A stretch of 64,000 bases of DNA from Pseudomonadota bacterium (GCA_018262095.1 JAGTRW010000025.1:1-64000); one strand, 5' to 3'. Shown: positions 7,644-17,079, counted from the first letter of the stretch. Notes: generated by a model from the letters alone, not told the origin. Program-made: numbers and translations.

Positions 7644-10445
7644 ATGCCGCCCGAAAAGACGATCGATTCTGACCATCAAGCCAGACTATTGCGCGTGCTG
7701 AGCACGCTGGTCGCGCAGACGCAGCCGGCGCGTTCCGGCCGCGTCGCGCTCGATAGCCAGTTCGAGCGCGACCTCGGCCTCGACAGCCTGGCGCGTGTCG
7801 AACTGCTGCTGCGCGTCGGCAACGAATTCGGCGCCCCGCTGCCCGATGCCGCGCTGGAGCAAGCGCAAACGCCGCGCGATCTGTTGCACTTCATCGGCCA
7901 GGCGGCAGACCAGACCGAGCTACCCGGCCGCACCGCGCCGCTAACGCAAGAGACCATCAGCGCACCGCCGCCGCAGGCCGCGACGCTGATCGAGGTTCTG
8001 CAATGGCACGCCGACCATCATCCGCAGCGTACTCACGTCCTGCTCTACGGCGAGCGCGAACAGGCGCAATCGATCACCTATGGACAGTTGTTGAACGAGG
8101 CGAATCAAATCGCCGCCGGGCTGTTGATGCGCGGCTTACCGCCGCGCCAGACGGTGGCGCTGATGCTGCCGACCGGACGTCGCTATCTGACCAGTTTCTT
8201 CGGCGTCATGCTGGCCGGCGGAATTCCGGTGCCGATCTATCCGCCGGCACGGCTGGCGCAGATCGACGACCATCTGCGCCGCCACGCGCACATCCTGGCT
8301 AACGCGCAGACGGTCTTCCTCGTCACCGTTCCCGAGGCCAAAGGCGTCGCCGCACTGCTGCGCGCCGCGGCCCCTGCGCTGCGCGACATCCTGACGCCTG
8401 ACGAACTCGTCGCCGCGCCGATCGACCAACGCTTACGCGCCGCGCCCGACGATATCGCCTTCCTGCAATACACTTCGGGCAGTACCGGCAACCCGAAGGG
8501 AGTCGTTCTCTCGCACGCCAACCTGCTCGCCAACCTGCGCGCCATGGGCCAGGCCTTGAACGCGAGCAGCGACGACGTGTTCGTTTCGTGGCTGCCGCTC
8601 TACCACGACATGGGACTGATCGGCGCCTGGTTCGGCGCGCTCTACTTCGGCTTCCCGCTGGTACTGATGAGCCCGCTCGCCTTCCTGGCGCGTCCGTCGC
8701 GCTGGCTGGCAGCGATCTCGCGGCACCGCGCGACGATTTCTGCGGCGCCCAATTTCGCTTATGAACTGTGCGCCAGAAAACTCGCCGACGCCGACCTGCG
8801 CGGACTCGATCTGTCGACCTGGCGGCTGGCGCTCAACGGCGCCGAGCCGGTCAGCGCCGACACGCTCGACGCCTTTGCCGCGCGCTTTGCGCCTTGCGGC
8901 CTGCGGCGCGAAGCGATCACGCCGGTTTATGGCCTGGCCGAATGCTCGGTCGGTCTCGCCTTCCCGCCGCCCGAGCGCGGGCCGCGCATCGACGCCATCG
9001 CGCGCGCGACCTTCGTCAGCGAGCAGCGCGCCGTTGCGGTCGACGAAACGACCGTCGGCGAAGCGGCGATGCGCGTCGTGTCCTGCGGCCGTGCGCTGCC
9101 CGGACACGAAATCCGCATCGTCGACGCGACCGGCAGCGAAGTCCCCGAGCGTCATGTCGGCCGCCTGCAGTTCCGCGGCCCGTCGGCGACCGCGGGCTAT
9201 TACCGCAGCCCGGACGCGACGCGCGGCCTGATCGACGCCGGCTGGCTCGATTCGGGCGACCTTGCCTACAGCGCCGCAGGCGAGATCTACCTCACCGGCC
9301 GAGTCAAGGATCTGATCATCCGCGGCGGACGCAATATCTACCCCTACGACCTCGAACACGCGATCGGCGCCATCGCCGGTCTGCGCCCGGGGGGCGTCGC
9401 CGTCTTCGCGAGCAGCGACCCGGCCACCGCCGGCGAGCTGCTGGTGGTGCTGGCCGAGACCCCCGCCTGCGACCCGGCACAGCGCGAGACGCTGCGCCGA
9501 AAGATCAGCGACACGGCGCTTGACGTGATCGGCCAGCCCGTCGACGAAATCGTTCTGCTGCCGCCGCATTCGGTGCTCAAGACGTCGAGCGGCAAGATCC
9601 GCCGCGCCGCCTCGCGCGACGCCTACGAACGCGGGCTGATCGGTGCGCCCGCGCCGGCGCCCTGGCAGATCAGCTGGCGTCTTGGCCGCGCCAGGCTGTA
9701 CGCGGGCTGCGCCGAACTGGCGCGGCGCGTCAGGCGCTGGGCGTTTGCCATCTGGTGCTGGCTGATTTTCACGCTACTCGCGCTGCCGGTCGCCACGCTG
9801 GTCATCGTGCTGCGCAACCCGCCGCTCGGGCGCTATCTGGTCGCCGCCGCGGCGCGTCTCCTGGTCGCCCTGAGCGGCATGCCGCTGGCGATCGACGGGC
9901 TCGAAAAACTGGGCGACAATTCCCCTTTACTGCTCGTCAATCACTGCAGCTATCTCGACGCGTTGATTCTCTGCGCGGCCTTGCCGCCGAGACTCGGCTA
10001 TCGCTTCGTCGCCAAACGCGAACTCGTCGCGCAGCCGGCAATACGCGCCTTTCTGCGCGGACTCGGCACGCTCTTCGTCGAACGCTTGGCGGCGACCGGC
10101 AGCGTGCGCGACGTCGAGGAAATGGTCGCTGCGCTGCGCCGCGGCGAACGCCTGCTCATCTTTCCCGAAGGAACATTCTCACGCGAGGCCGGGCTCAAAG
10201 CCTTTCACCTCGGCGCCTTCGTCGCCGCAACCGACGCCGGCGTAGCGGTCAGGGTCGGTGCGCTGCGCGGAACGCGGCTCGCGCTACGCGATCAGACGTG
10301 GCTGCCGCGCCGCGCAAGAATCAGCATGACGGTCGGCGAACGACTCGAGCCCGACGGCGCAGACTGGGCCGCCGCCGTCCGCCTGCGCGACGCAGCGCGC
10401 GCCCAGATGCTGCAGCTATGCGGCGAACACGATCTCTCGCTTTGA
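7644..10445 (+). CDS. Acyl carrier protein - fatty acyl-AMP ligase - PlsC acyltransferase fusion
   Basis: A 933-residue three-part protein. Residues about 10-95 are an acyl carrier domain with LGLDSLARVE (phosphopantetheine site Ser48). About 110-665 are an FAAL-type adenylation domain with QYTSGSTGNPKG, then WLPLYHDMGLIG, then GWLDSGDLAY and a C-terminal GGRNIYPYDLE. A transmembrane segment follows near 695-720. About 740-930 form a PlsC-like acyltransferase with NHCSYLD (His766/Asp771) and FPEGTFSR. The order implies activation of a fatty acid, loading on the built-in ACP and transfer to a lipid acceptor at the membrane. The real substrate and acceptor are not known. The neighbouring usp gene is convergent. 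Confidence 0.85.
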   Translation: MPPEKTIDSDHQARLLRVLSTLVAQTQPARSGRVALDSQFERDLGLDSLARVELLLRVGNEFGAPLPDAALEQAQTPRDLLHFIGQAADQTELPGRTAPLTQETISAPPPQAATLIEVLQWHADHHPQRTHVLLYGEREQAQSITYGQLLNEANQIAAGLLMRGLPPRQTVALMLPTGRRYLTSFFGVMLAGGIPVPIYPPARLAQIDDHLRRHAHILANAQTVFLVTVPEAKGVAALLRAAAPALRDILTPDELVAAPIDQRLRAAPDDIAFLQYTSGSTGNPKGVVLSHANLLANLRAMGQALNASSDDVFVSWLPLYHDMGLIGAWFGALYFGFPLVLMSPLAFLARPSRWLAAISRHRATISAAPNFAYELCARKLADADLRGLDLSTWRLALNGAEPVSADTLDAFAARFAPCGLRREAITPVYGLAECSVGLAFPPPERGPRIDAIARATFVSEQRAVAVDETTVGEAAMRVVSCGRALPGHEIRIVDATGSEVPERHVGRLQFRGPSATAGYYRSPDATRGLIDAGWLDSGDLAYSAAGEIYLTGRVKDLIIRGGRNIYPYDLEHAIGAIAGLRPGGVAVFASSDPATAGELLVVLAETPACDPAQRETLRRKISDTALDVIGQPVDEIVLLPPHSVLKTSSGKIRRAASRDAYERGLIGAPAPAPWQISWRLGRARLYAGCAELARRVRRWAFAIWCWLIFTLLALPVATLVIVLRNPPLGRYLVAAAARLLVALSGMPLAIDGLEKLGDNSPLLLVNHCSYLDALILCAALPPRLGYRFVAKRELVAQPAIRAFLRGLGTLFVERLAATGSVRDVEEMVAALRRGERLLIFPEGTFSREAGLKAFHLGAFVAATDAGVAVRVGALRGTRLALRDQTWLPRRARISMTVGERLEPDGADWAAAVRLRDAARAQMLQLCGEHDLSL

Positions 10446-10481
10446 GCACCAGAGCGCGGCGCCGCGCTCGAATAGCCCGAC

Positions 10482-10925
10482 TCAGCGCAAGACGAGTACG
10501 GGAATCTTCGAGTGGGTGAGCACTTTCGTCGTCTCGCTGCCCAGCAACAGCGCGGAGAGGCCACGCCGCCCGTGCGAGGCCATGCAGATCAGGTCGCACC
10601 CGCGCTTGCTGGCAGAATCGATGATCGCGTCGTGCACAACGTCGCTGGTCAGCGAAACCTTGTCGCACGAAACCCCCGCCTCCTGGCAAAGTCCGGCGAC
10701 GAAGCCGAGAATCCGCTGCGCTTCCTGTTCGTCGAGCTCGTCATAGCGGTTCGGCGATGGCAAGTTGAACTCGACTCCTTCGACGTAGTAATGCACCGGG
10801 TGCGGCGGCTTGACGTAAAGCGCAGTGACGCGCGCGCCCACCCCTTTGGCGAAGGAAACCGCCTGCCGCGCCGCCGCCTGCGAGAACTCAGAACCATCGG
10901 AAGGAACAAGAATGTGCTTATACAT
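10482..10925 (-). CDS. Universal stress protein (UspA family)
   Basis: A 147-residue single-domain Usp. It opens MYKHILVPSDGSEFSQAA and ends with SKIPVLVLR, both typical. The ATP-binding signature is present in the form ASHG-N9-GS, with Ala in place of the first Gly. Single-domain ATP-binding Usps respond to starvation, hypoxia and other stress. It is monocistronic and convergent with the acyltransferase fusion. Its location beside a two-component system and a chaperone island fits a stress role. Confidence 0.9.
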   Translation of the reverse strand: MYKHILVPSDGSEFSQAAARQAVSFAKGVGARVTALYVKPPHPVHYYVEGVEFNLPSPNRYDELDEQEAQRILGFVAGLCQEAGVSCDKVSLTSDVVHDAIIDSASKRGCDLICMASHGRRGLSALLLGSETTKVLTHSKIPVLVLR

Positions 10926-11016
10926 GACGACCCCTTTCGTTTGCCGTTGAAGGAACTTCCAATACGAACAAGCACCGCGCTGAAAAACTCTCGAATCGCC
11001 CGACCGACGCCATCGA

Positions 11017-11661
11017 CTAGGTCGACGTCAAGCCATTTCTGACCGCATATTTGGTGAGTTCGGCAATGCTGTGCAATTCGAGTTTTCGCATCAGGTTGCG
11101 CCGATGGACTTCGACCGTGCTGGTCGCAATGTGCAATCGTTTTCCGATTTCCGGCGAGGTCAGGCCGTCGGCCAGCAGTTGCAGCACTTCGCGCTCGCGA
11201 CGACCGATCGGATCGCCGGCCGGGTTGTCCACCTGCTTCTTGCCGCGCAGGCTTTCAACGAGCACCGCCGAGGCATCGGGGCAGAGGTAGGTCCTGCCGT
11301 AGGCGACGGCACGGATCGCCCGCAGCAGTTCGTCGCGCCCCGCCGATTTGACGACATAACCGCGCGCGCCGGCGTCGAGCATTTGCAGAACGATGCGGCG
11401 ATCGGAGAAGGTCGACAGCGCGACCACCTTGACCTCGGGATGCTCGGCGACTAGGCTGCGCGTCGCGTCGATGCCGCCCAGGATCGGCAGCCCAATGTCC
11501 ATCAGCGCCACGTCGGGCCGCAGTTCCCTGGCCAGCTTGAGCCCCTCGGCACCATCGTTGGCCTCGCCGACCACGGTGATGTCCTGCTCGCGCTCGAGCA
11601 CCCCCCTCAAGGCGTCACGAAGGATCTTGTGATCGTCGACCAACAGCACGCGGATGCTCAT
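11017..11661 (-). CDS. NarL/LuxR-family response regulator
   Basis: A 214-residue regulator. The receiver domain has the acidic pair Asp9/Asp10, phospho-acceptor Asp55 (LMDIGLP) and the switch lysine in YVVKSAG. The C-terminal GerE/LuxR helix-turn-helix reads LTSPEIGKRLHIATSTVEVH. It lies 15 bases downstream of the hybrid kinase, so the two form an operon and presumably a cognate pair. As a NarL-type protein it would bind inverted repeats as a dimer. It is a candidate for the factor behind the AAATAC-N10-GTATTT promoters at 16-36 kb, but nothing in the sequence proves this. Confidence 0.93.
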   Translation of the reverse strand: MSIRVLLVDDHKILRDALRGVLEREQDITVVGEANDGAEGLKLARELRPDVALMDIGLPILGGIDATRSLVAEHPEVKVVALSTFSDRRIVLQMLDAGARGYVVKSAGRDELLRAIRAVAYGRTYLCPDASAVLVESLRGKKQVDNPAGDPIGRREREVLQLLADGLTSPEIGKRLHIATSTVEVHRRNLMRKLELHSIAELTKYAVRNGLTST

Positions 11662-11676
11662 TTTGCCCCCCCTGCA

Positions 11677-14600
11677 TTAAACGTTCGGTTCGGCCGGAAA
11701 CAAAATAGTGATGGTCGTTCCGTAGCCAGGCATCGTATCGATGGTCATCCTGCCGCCGATGAATTCGATGCGCTCGCGCACGCTGATCAAGCCGAAACCC
11801 GAGTCCTTGGCGGGGCTTGACAGCGCGCGCTCCGCGTCGAACCCGAGGCCCTGGTCGGTCACCGAAATCGAGAGCTGGCCGTCAGTCGGCTGATGGCAAT
11901 TGATTTGCGCCACATTCGTCTGCGCATGCTTGGCGACGTTGATCAACAGTTCCCGGATGGCGCGAAAAATCGTCGTTCGCGCCGGCTCTTCGAGCGCCGG
12001 CAGGTCGCCGTCCTTGTCGATGCGCACGGCCAGCCCGTAGATGCGTTCCATTTCTTCGCCCAGCCACTCGAGCGCCGGAACCAGCCCGAGCGTCTGCAAG
12101 GCGGGCGGGCTCAACTGCAGCATCAGCGAACGCGCCGAGCGGTTGGCCTGATCGACCAGCGTTTCGATCTCCTGCAACGGCCCCTTGAGCGCGCCGCGCC
12201 GTTCGCTTTCCTCGAGCGAGGTCAGCTTGATCTTGATGATCGCCAACACCTGGCCGAGGTCGTCGTGCAGGTCGCGCGCCAGAACCCGGCGCTCGCGCTC
12301 CTCGGTCAGCGCCAGTTCGGCAGTCAGCGCGCGCAGTTGCGCGGTTCGCTCACGCACGCGGTCCTCAAGCGACGCCGCCATGGCGCGCTGGGCGGCAGCC
12401 GCCGCCTCGGACGTCCGCTTGGCCTCGGTGATGTCGGTATAGGTGATGACCACGCCGCCAATTTGATCGCGGTCGCTGCGATAGAGGACGACACGGCGCA
12501 GATAGCACCGCTCGTCCGGCGAGTTGAGTTCGCGCTGCACTGGCGTCAGCGTCTGCAGCACCTGCGCGGCGTCCTCAACGATATCGCAGCCCAGGCCACT
12601 GGTCGAAAAATCCGAGATCGGGCGACCGACGTCGCCGACGATCATGTGGCTGATCGTCTTCATGCTTGGCGAAAACCATCGGATACGGTTTTCTCGATCG
12701 AGGCAGAGCGTGGCAATCTGGCTGCTGGCCAACAGATTGTTGATGTCGTTGTTGCTCGTTTCGAGGTCGGCGACTTTCATCTGCAGCTGCAGATTGACGG
12801 TCGTGAGCTCCTCGTTGAGCGACTGCAGCTCTTCCTTGGAGCTTTCCAACTCCTCGTTGGCCGAAACGACTTCCTCGTGCGAAATCTTCAATTCCTCGTT
12901 CGACGTCTCGAGCCGCTCGACAGAACTCTTGAGGTCGTCGCGGGTCGAGCGCAGATCTTCTTCGAGCTGCTGCACCAGTGCGCCTTCGTTGCCGCCCGCA
13001 TCGACGGTGCGCGGCAGGTCCTCAAAAACGACCAGGTAGAGCGGCGGCATTTCACCGGCGCTCGGGACCGGAACGACGGACAGTCGAACCGGCCGGAAGC
13101 CTTCGTGGCGACGCACGCGAGCGTCATCGACGACGACCGTGACGCCGCTCGCGACAGCCTGCTGCAGCGCCTTGCGCAAACGTGAGCGCAGGCCGTCGCG
13201 CGCCTGCGCCAAAAGATTCTGGCTGGGAACGCCGGGCGGCATCTGCAGGTAGTTTTCGGTCGCCCCCGAAAAATAGAGTATTTCGCAGCGCGAATTGACC
13301 AGCACCGCCGCCGGCGAAAATTTCGCCAAGAGCAGTTGCTGCGTCATCCGGGTCAGCTGCGAGGCCGACTGCGCGGGCTTGTCATCGGCCTCTCGCCAAG
13401 CGAAATCGCATCCGGCCAGCGCCTTTCCTGACGGCAGGATGGGCAGCCGCGGCACGCCCGGCCCTTCCCCTGTCGGACGATAAATTCGCCATTTTTTTGC
13501 TATCGGCGCGAACATCTGCGGATACTTGCCCAGTGTTTCCGAACTGCCAAGAAAAAGGCTGCCGCCCGGCAGCAGCGCGAAACGAAACAGCGCGACGACT
13601 TGTTCCTGGATCGCCGATTCAAGATAGATCAACAGATTGCGGCAGCAGATCATGTCCACTCGCGAGAACGGCGGATCGCTCATCAGGTTCTGATGACCGA
13701 AGACGACGGCGCTGCGCAGCGTCTTGTTGACCTGATAGTGGTGATTGGTCGTGCTTTCAATAAAATAGCGTTGCAGGATCTCGGCGCCGATCTGCGTGCT
13801 GATTCCCGAAGGATAGTTGCCAAGACGCCCGATCTGCAATGCCTCCTCGTTGCTGTCGGTGGCGAAAACGACCAGCGGGCAAGGCTTGTCGGCCACGCGC
13901 AGCTGTTCAAGGATGAGGATCGCTACGCTGTAGGCCTCTTCACCCGTCGAGCAACCCGGCACCCAGACGCGGATCGTCTCGGCCGGCTGCTTGGCCTCGA
14001 CCAGCGGCGCGATCACCGACGTCCTGAGCGCCTGCCAGGCCTCGGGGTCCCTGAAAAACTCGGTAAACCCGATCAACAGATCCTTGAACAGCAGATCGAC
14101 TTCAGCCGCGTCATCGTTGAGCAAAGCGGCATAGTCGGCGAGCGAATTGATCGAGCGCAGCCCCATGCGGCGCCGAATGCGGCGGCTGATGGTGTCGCGC
14201 AGGTAGCCGCTAAAGTCGTTGCCGCGCCGCCGCAGCAGGAGCTTGAGAATTTCGTCGAGCTGGGCTTGCTCTGCCGGCTTGGCGGCGTCCGGATCGCGCA
14301 CATAGCCATGACGCGCATAACGGACCAGCGCGGCCGGCATCTCGGCAACCGCCAGCACGCCATGCACCCGCCCGCTGGCGATCGCGCTGCGCGGCATGCT
14401 GTCGAACTGCGCGCTATCAGGTGACTGGACCAGCACGATACCACCGTTGGCTTCGATCGATTTGAGTCCCAGCGCTCCGTCGCTGCCACTGCCGGACAGC
14501 ACGATGCCGATCGCGCGTTCGCGCTGATCGCGGCCCAGCGAAGCAAAGAAGTGATCGATCGGCAAGCGCGGCCCCGCCTTGTTCTTCGGTTCTTCGAGGT

Positions 14601-14976
14601 GCAATCGTCCGCAATCGAGCGAAGGATAGGTGTTGGGCGGAATGGTGTAGATATGATTGGGTTCGACACGCATTCCCTCCTCAGCCGGCACGGCGCTGAT
14701 CGCCGTGCGCTTGCCGATGATCTCGGCGGCGAGACTCTTCTGCGTCGGGTGAAGATGCTGGATGACGACGAAAGCAATCCCGCTGTCGGCCGGCATCGCC
14801 GCAAAGAACTCACAAATCGCCTCAAGACCTCCCGCTGATGCGCCAACCCCGGCAACGCAGAAACGGGCAACGACCGGTGGTAGCGCCTGCGCGGCGTCGG
14901 AGGCAAGCGGAAGGCTGGGCATCGGCACGGCCGGCTCTGTCCTGACCGGGGCTACTGGCGCACGCGTCTTTTTCAA
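11677..14976 (-). CDS. CheB-CheR-PAS hybrid sensor histidine kinase (HisKA_3 type)
   Basis: A 1099-residue multidomain sensor. Domains in order: CheB methylesterase (about 40-230; GASAGGLEA, QHLHP and SGSGSDGA hold the Ser/His/Asp triad), CheR methyltransferase (about 240-500; GCSTGEEAYS SAM site), PAS, a long heptad coiled coil (about 660-760), a second PAS, a HisKA_3 dimerisation helix with RDLHDDLGQ, and HATPase_c ending in a GFGLISVRER box. It starts at TTG 14976, backed by GAGGGGAG at good spacing. It has no receiver, so the NarL-type regulator downstream is the likely partner. It sits outside any chemotaxis operon. Its input signal is unknown. Confidence 0.9.
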   Translation of the reverse strand: MKKTRAPVAPVRTEPAVPMPSLPLASDAAQALPPVVARFCVAGVGASAGGLEAICEFFAAMPADSGIAFVVIQHLHPTQKSLAAEIIGKRTAISAVPAEEGMRVEPNHIYTIPPNTYPSLDCGRLHLEEPKNKAGPRLPIDHFFASLGRDQRERAIGIVLSGSGSDGALGLKSIEANGGIVLVQSPDSAQFDSMPRSAIASGRVHGVLAVAEMPAALVRYARHGYVRDPDAAKPAEQAQLDEILKLLLRRRGNDFSGYLRDTISRRIRRRMGLRSINSLADYAALLNDDAAEVDLLFKDLLIGFTEFFRDPEAWQALRTSVIAPLVEAKQPAETIRVWVPGCSTGEEAYSVAILILEQLRVADKPCPLVVFATDSNEEALQIGRLGNYPSGISTQIGAEILQRYFIESTTNHHYQVNKTLRSAVVFGHQNLMSDPPFSRVDMICCRNLLIYLESAIQEQVVALFRFALLPGGSLFLGSSETLGKYPQMFAPIAKKWRIYRPTGEGPGVPRLPILPSGKALAGCDFAWREADDKPAQSASQLTRMTQQLLLAKFSPAAVLVNSRCEILYFSGATENYLQMPPGVPSQNLLAQARDGLRSRLRKALQQAVASGVTVVVDDARVRRHEGFRPVRLSVVPVPSAGEMPPLYLVVFEDLPRTVDAGGNEGALVQQLEEDLRSTRDDLKSSVERLETSNEELKISHEEVVSANEELESSKEELQSLNEELTTVNLQLQMKVADLETSNNDINNLLASSQIATLCLDRENRIRWFSPSMKTISHMIVGDVGRPISDFSTSGLGCDIVEDAAQVLQTLTPVQRELNSPDERCYLRRVVLYRSDRDQIGGVVITYTDITEAKRTSEAAAAAQRAMAASLEDRVRERTAQLRALTAELALTEERERRVLARDLHDDLGQVLAIIKIKLTSLEESERRGALKGPLQEIETLVDQANRSARSLMLQLSPPALQTLGLVPALEWLGEEMERIYGLAVRIDKDGDLPALEEPARTTIFRAIRELLINVAKHAQTNVAQINCHQPTDGQLSISVTDQGLGFDAERALSSPAKDSGFGLISVRERIEFIGGRMTIDTMPGYGTTITILFPAEPNV

Positions 14977-15054
14977 GACTGCTCCCCTCTGCTCTATCTG
15001 CGGAAAGATTCCCCAACGAAGAATGCTGTGGCTTACGGGTTCATGCTAACAAAT

Positions 15055-15076
15055 GATTACCTGAAATCAAGTATCC
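15055..15076 (-). promoter_or_regulatory. Weak copy of the stress-island palindrome upstream of the kinase gene
   Basis: On the minus strand this reads GGATAC-N10-GTAATC, one mismatch per half from GAATAC-N10-GTATTC and with the same 10-base gap. It is about 80 bases upstream of the kinase start. The expected -10 element at 18-19 bases is poor, so this is a tentative autoregulation site. Confidence 0.35.
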
Positions 15077-15175
15077 AACGCCGTAGCGATCAATTCAATC
15101 ATCATAATGACATAAGCAAATCGAGTGAGCGAGCAATATAATCGCCTCAAGGCGTCTTTGAAAGCCGGAGTAGCT

Positions 15176-15850
15176 TCAGCCTTCCGCCTCGCCGATCAGC
15201 GGCACGAACGCCACCGGCAGGATACGAGTCTCTTCGATGCGGCCACGCAGATCCTTGCTGACCAGCAGCAATTGCTGGCCGAAAATCCGCTCGCCCACCG
15301 GGATCACCAGCGCGCCGCCCGGCTTGAGCTGTTCGATCAACGCCGGCGGGATCCCGGTCGGTGCTGCGGTGACCACGATGGCGTCGTACGGCGCATGCTC
15401 CGGCCAGCCCAGGCGACCGTTGCCCGAGCGCACCGCAACGTTCTCATAGCCCAGGCGCTGCAATCGTTCGCGCGCCGCCACCGCCAATTCGTCGACGATT
15501 TCCAGCGAGTACACCTGGCGCACCAATTCGGCCAGGATCGCCGCCTGATACCCCGACCCGGTGCCGACTTCGAGCACTACAGCATCGTCGCGCGGCCGGA
15601 TCAAATCGGTCATCAGGGCGACGATGTAGGGCTGAGAAATGGTCTGCCCGTAGCCGATCGGCAGCGGATGGTTGTCGTAGGCACGATCCTGCAACTGATC
15701 GCCGACGAAGGCGTGACGAGGCACCCGACGCATGGCGTCGAGCACGCGCGGATCGAGCGCCGAGCAGCCGGTGAACTCGCGCGTTTCACGCACCTCGTAG
15801 CAGATGTCGTCGAGCAGCATGTCCACGCGACGATCGCGATCGCTTTTCAT
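15176..15850 (-). CDS. pcm: Protein-L-isoaspartate O-methyltransferase
   Basis: A 224-residue SAM-dependent repair enzyme that methylates isoaspartyl residues in damaged proteins. Family marks: VPRHAFVG, then LPIGYGQTISQPYIVALM around the substrate site, the SAM motif LEVGTGSGYQAAILA, and PYDAIVVTAA. The length is normal. It stands alone, with about 200 bases to the kinase gene on one side and about 280 bases to the plus-strand hsp20 operon on the other. Protein repair fits the nearby quality-control genes. Confidence 0.93.
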   Translation of the reverse strand: MKSDRDRRVDMLLDDICYEVRETREFTGCSALDPRVLDAMRRVPRHAFVGDQLQDRAYDNHPLPIGYGQTISQPYIVALMTDLIRPRDDAVVLEVGTGSGYQAAILAELVRQVYSLEIVDELAVAARERLQRLGYENVAVRSGNGRLGWPEHAPYDAIVVTAAPTGIPPALIEQLKPGGALVIPVGERIFGQQLLLVSKDLRGRIEETRILPVAFVPLIGEAEG

Positions 15851-16018
15851 CCCTACCTATCCTCCCAGTCAGTAGACTCATCGCTGCCTGCCCGCCTTCC
15901 GCCGCAGCCAGCGAACCCGGGCTAGGCGATGCCGCCATGCTCCATCCATAGCCGATCTGAGCATGAATACCAGCACTTCTAGCAGGGCGGCGTCAAATCA
16001 CCTCAATGCCGTTAGCGC

Positions 16019-16065
16019 GAATACCCGATTGCTGGTATTCCCGACCGCAGTCGCCTGACTAGACT
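16019..16065 (+). promoter_or_regulatory. Stress-island promoter, copy A (palindrome plus -10)
   Basis: 16019-16040 is a perfect inverted repeat GAATAC-N10-GTATTC. Eighteen bases later comes CTAGACT (16059-16065), a -10-like element. No TTGACA-like -35 is seen. This would start transcription near 16072 and drive the 16136 gene and hsp20. See the matching copies at 17882, 28397, 28818, 35988 and 36059. Confidence 0.7.
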
Positions 16066-16135
16066 GAGGTCGTGCAAGGCTCTTCGACGTAGCTCTCGCA
16101 AATATTGAGCACAAGCCATTTCGCCGGAGTTGATG

Positions 16136-16573
16136 ATGTCCAGATCGCCGTTGCTGATTTCGCTGCTGGCCGTAATAAGCTGGTTGTCTGCTGCCGGCCT
16201 GTCTCTGGCGGCCGACCAGCGGGCCAATGCAGTCGCCATCCCGCATGAGAGCAGCGGCATCGGTGACGACGATCCGCTGGCGGCGATCGCCGGCGGCTAC
16301 AATCTGCAACTGGTTTTCGCAGCGCAGGGCAGCGGCGAGTATCTGGCCGACATCAAAGTGCTGATCGCCGATGCCAAGGGCAATACGCTGCTCGACGAAA
16401 AATCGCCCGGCCCCATTTTTTTCGTCAGACTGCCGGCCGGGACGTATCGGATCAGCGCCGATTTTGACGGCATGCCGTTGCGAAAATCGGTGACGGTCAG
16501 CGATCGCCGGCTGCAAAACCTGTACTTCCACTGGCCGCTGCCGGCCAGCGAAACTGAAAAGAGGAGGCCCTGA
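16136..16573 (+). CDS. Exported hypothetical protein, carboxypeptidase-regulatory-like fold
   Basis: A 145-residue protein with an N-terminal signal peptide (MSRSPLLISLLAVISWLSAA, likely cut after LSLAAD). The mature part, with SGEYLADIKVLIADAKGN and a final LPAGTYRISADFDG, resembles the small beta-sandwich of carboxypeptidase regulatory-like domains. Its function is unknown; it would be periplasmic or outer-membrane associated. GGAG precedes tandem ATGs at 16133/16136. It lies 2 bases ahead of hsp20, so the two are co-transcribed from the palindrome promoter at 16019-16065. Confidence 0.7.
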   Translation: MSRSPLLISLLAVISWLSAAGLSLAADQRANAVAIPHESSGIGDDDPLAAIAGGYNLQLVFAAQGSGEYLADIKVLIADAKGNTLLDEKSPGPIFFVRLPAGTYRISADFDGMPLRKSVTVSDRRLQNLYFHWPLPASETEKRRP

Positions 16574-16575
16574 CC

Positions 16576-17079
16576 ATGCTCGATTCCTTGAAAGAAGCGG
16601 GAAAGAACATCGGCCACGAGATCGGCCGCGCCTGGGACGTGGTGTCGGACGGCTGGCGCGAACTGTTTAGCCGCAGCAGCAACGCACTGACGCACTTTTC
16701 GCACACCCGCGACGTCAGCCCGCCGCCCGGCGCGATCTTCGCGCCCTACCCGCGCTGGAGCCTGCTGGCCAGCGAGGTCGAGGAAACGGAAAAGGAAATC
16801 GTCGTTCGCATCGAGCTTCCCGGCATGGACAAGAAGGACTGCCAGGTCACGATCGAGGGTAACCGACTGATTCTGACCGGCCGGAAACATTTTGAACGAG
16901 TCAGCGACGACAGCGAATTCCACGTCATGGAGCGCGCCTACGGGGCGTTCCAGCGCAGCATCGCGTTGCCGAAAAACGTTCGCGATGAACTCGCCGAGGC
17001 GAGCTACCGCAACGGCGTGCTGACGATCCGCCTGCCCAAACAGGAAACAGCGCAGTCAAGGTCGATTCCGGTCGCCTGA
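16576..17079 (+). CDS. Hsp20/alpha-crystallin family small heat-shock protein
   Basis: A 167-residue sHsp. The first 60 or so residues are a variable, amphipathic N-terminal arm. The alpha-crystallin domain spans about 65-160, with VVRIELPGMDKKDCQVTIEG and the conserved closing motif YRNGVLTIRLPK, then an IPV tail motif that links oligomers. sHsps hold unfolding proteins in a refoldable state. It is directly downstream of the exported small protein. It is one of four Hsp20-type genes in the window, and its long N-terminal arm is unlike the others. Confidence 0.93.
   Translation: MLDSLKEAGKNIGHEIGRAWDVVSDGWRELFSRSSNALTHFSHTRDVSPPPGAIFAPYPRWSLLASEVEETEKEIVVRIELPGMDKKDCQVTIEGNRLILTGRKHFERVSDDSEFHVMERAYGAFQRSIALPKNVRDELAEASYRNGVLTIRLPKQETAQSRSIPVA

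Noticed and set aside
8433-9569. A 378-codon minus-strand open frame opposite the acyl-AMP ligase
   Set aside because: Antisense shadow of a conserved adenylation domain.
10926-11016. FNR-type box before the universal stress protein gene
   Set aside because: No TTGAT-N4-ATCAA match was found in the gap, nor the stress-island palindrome.
11893-13185. A 430-codon plus-strand open frame opposite the hybrid kinase
   Set aside because: Antisense shadow; the minus strand carries kinase, PAS and coiled-coil motifs.
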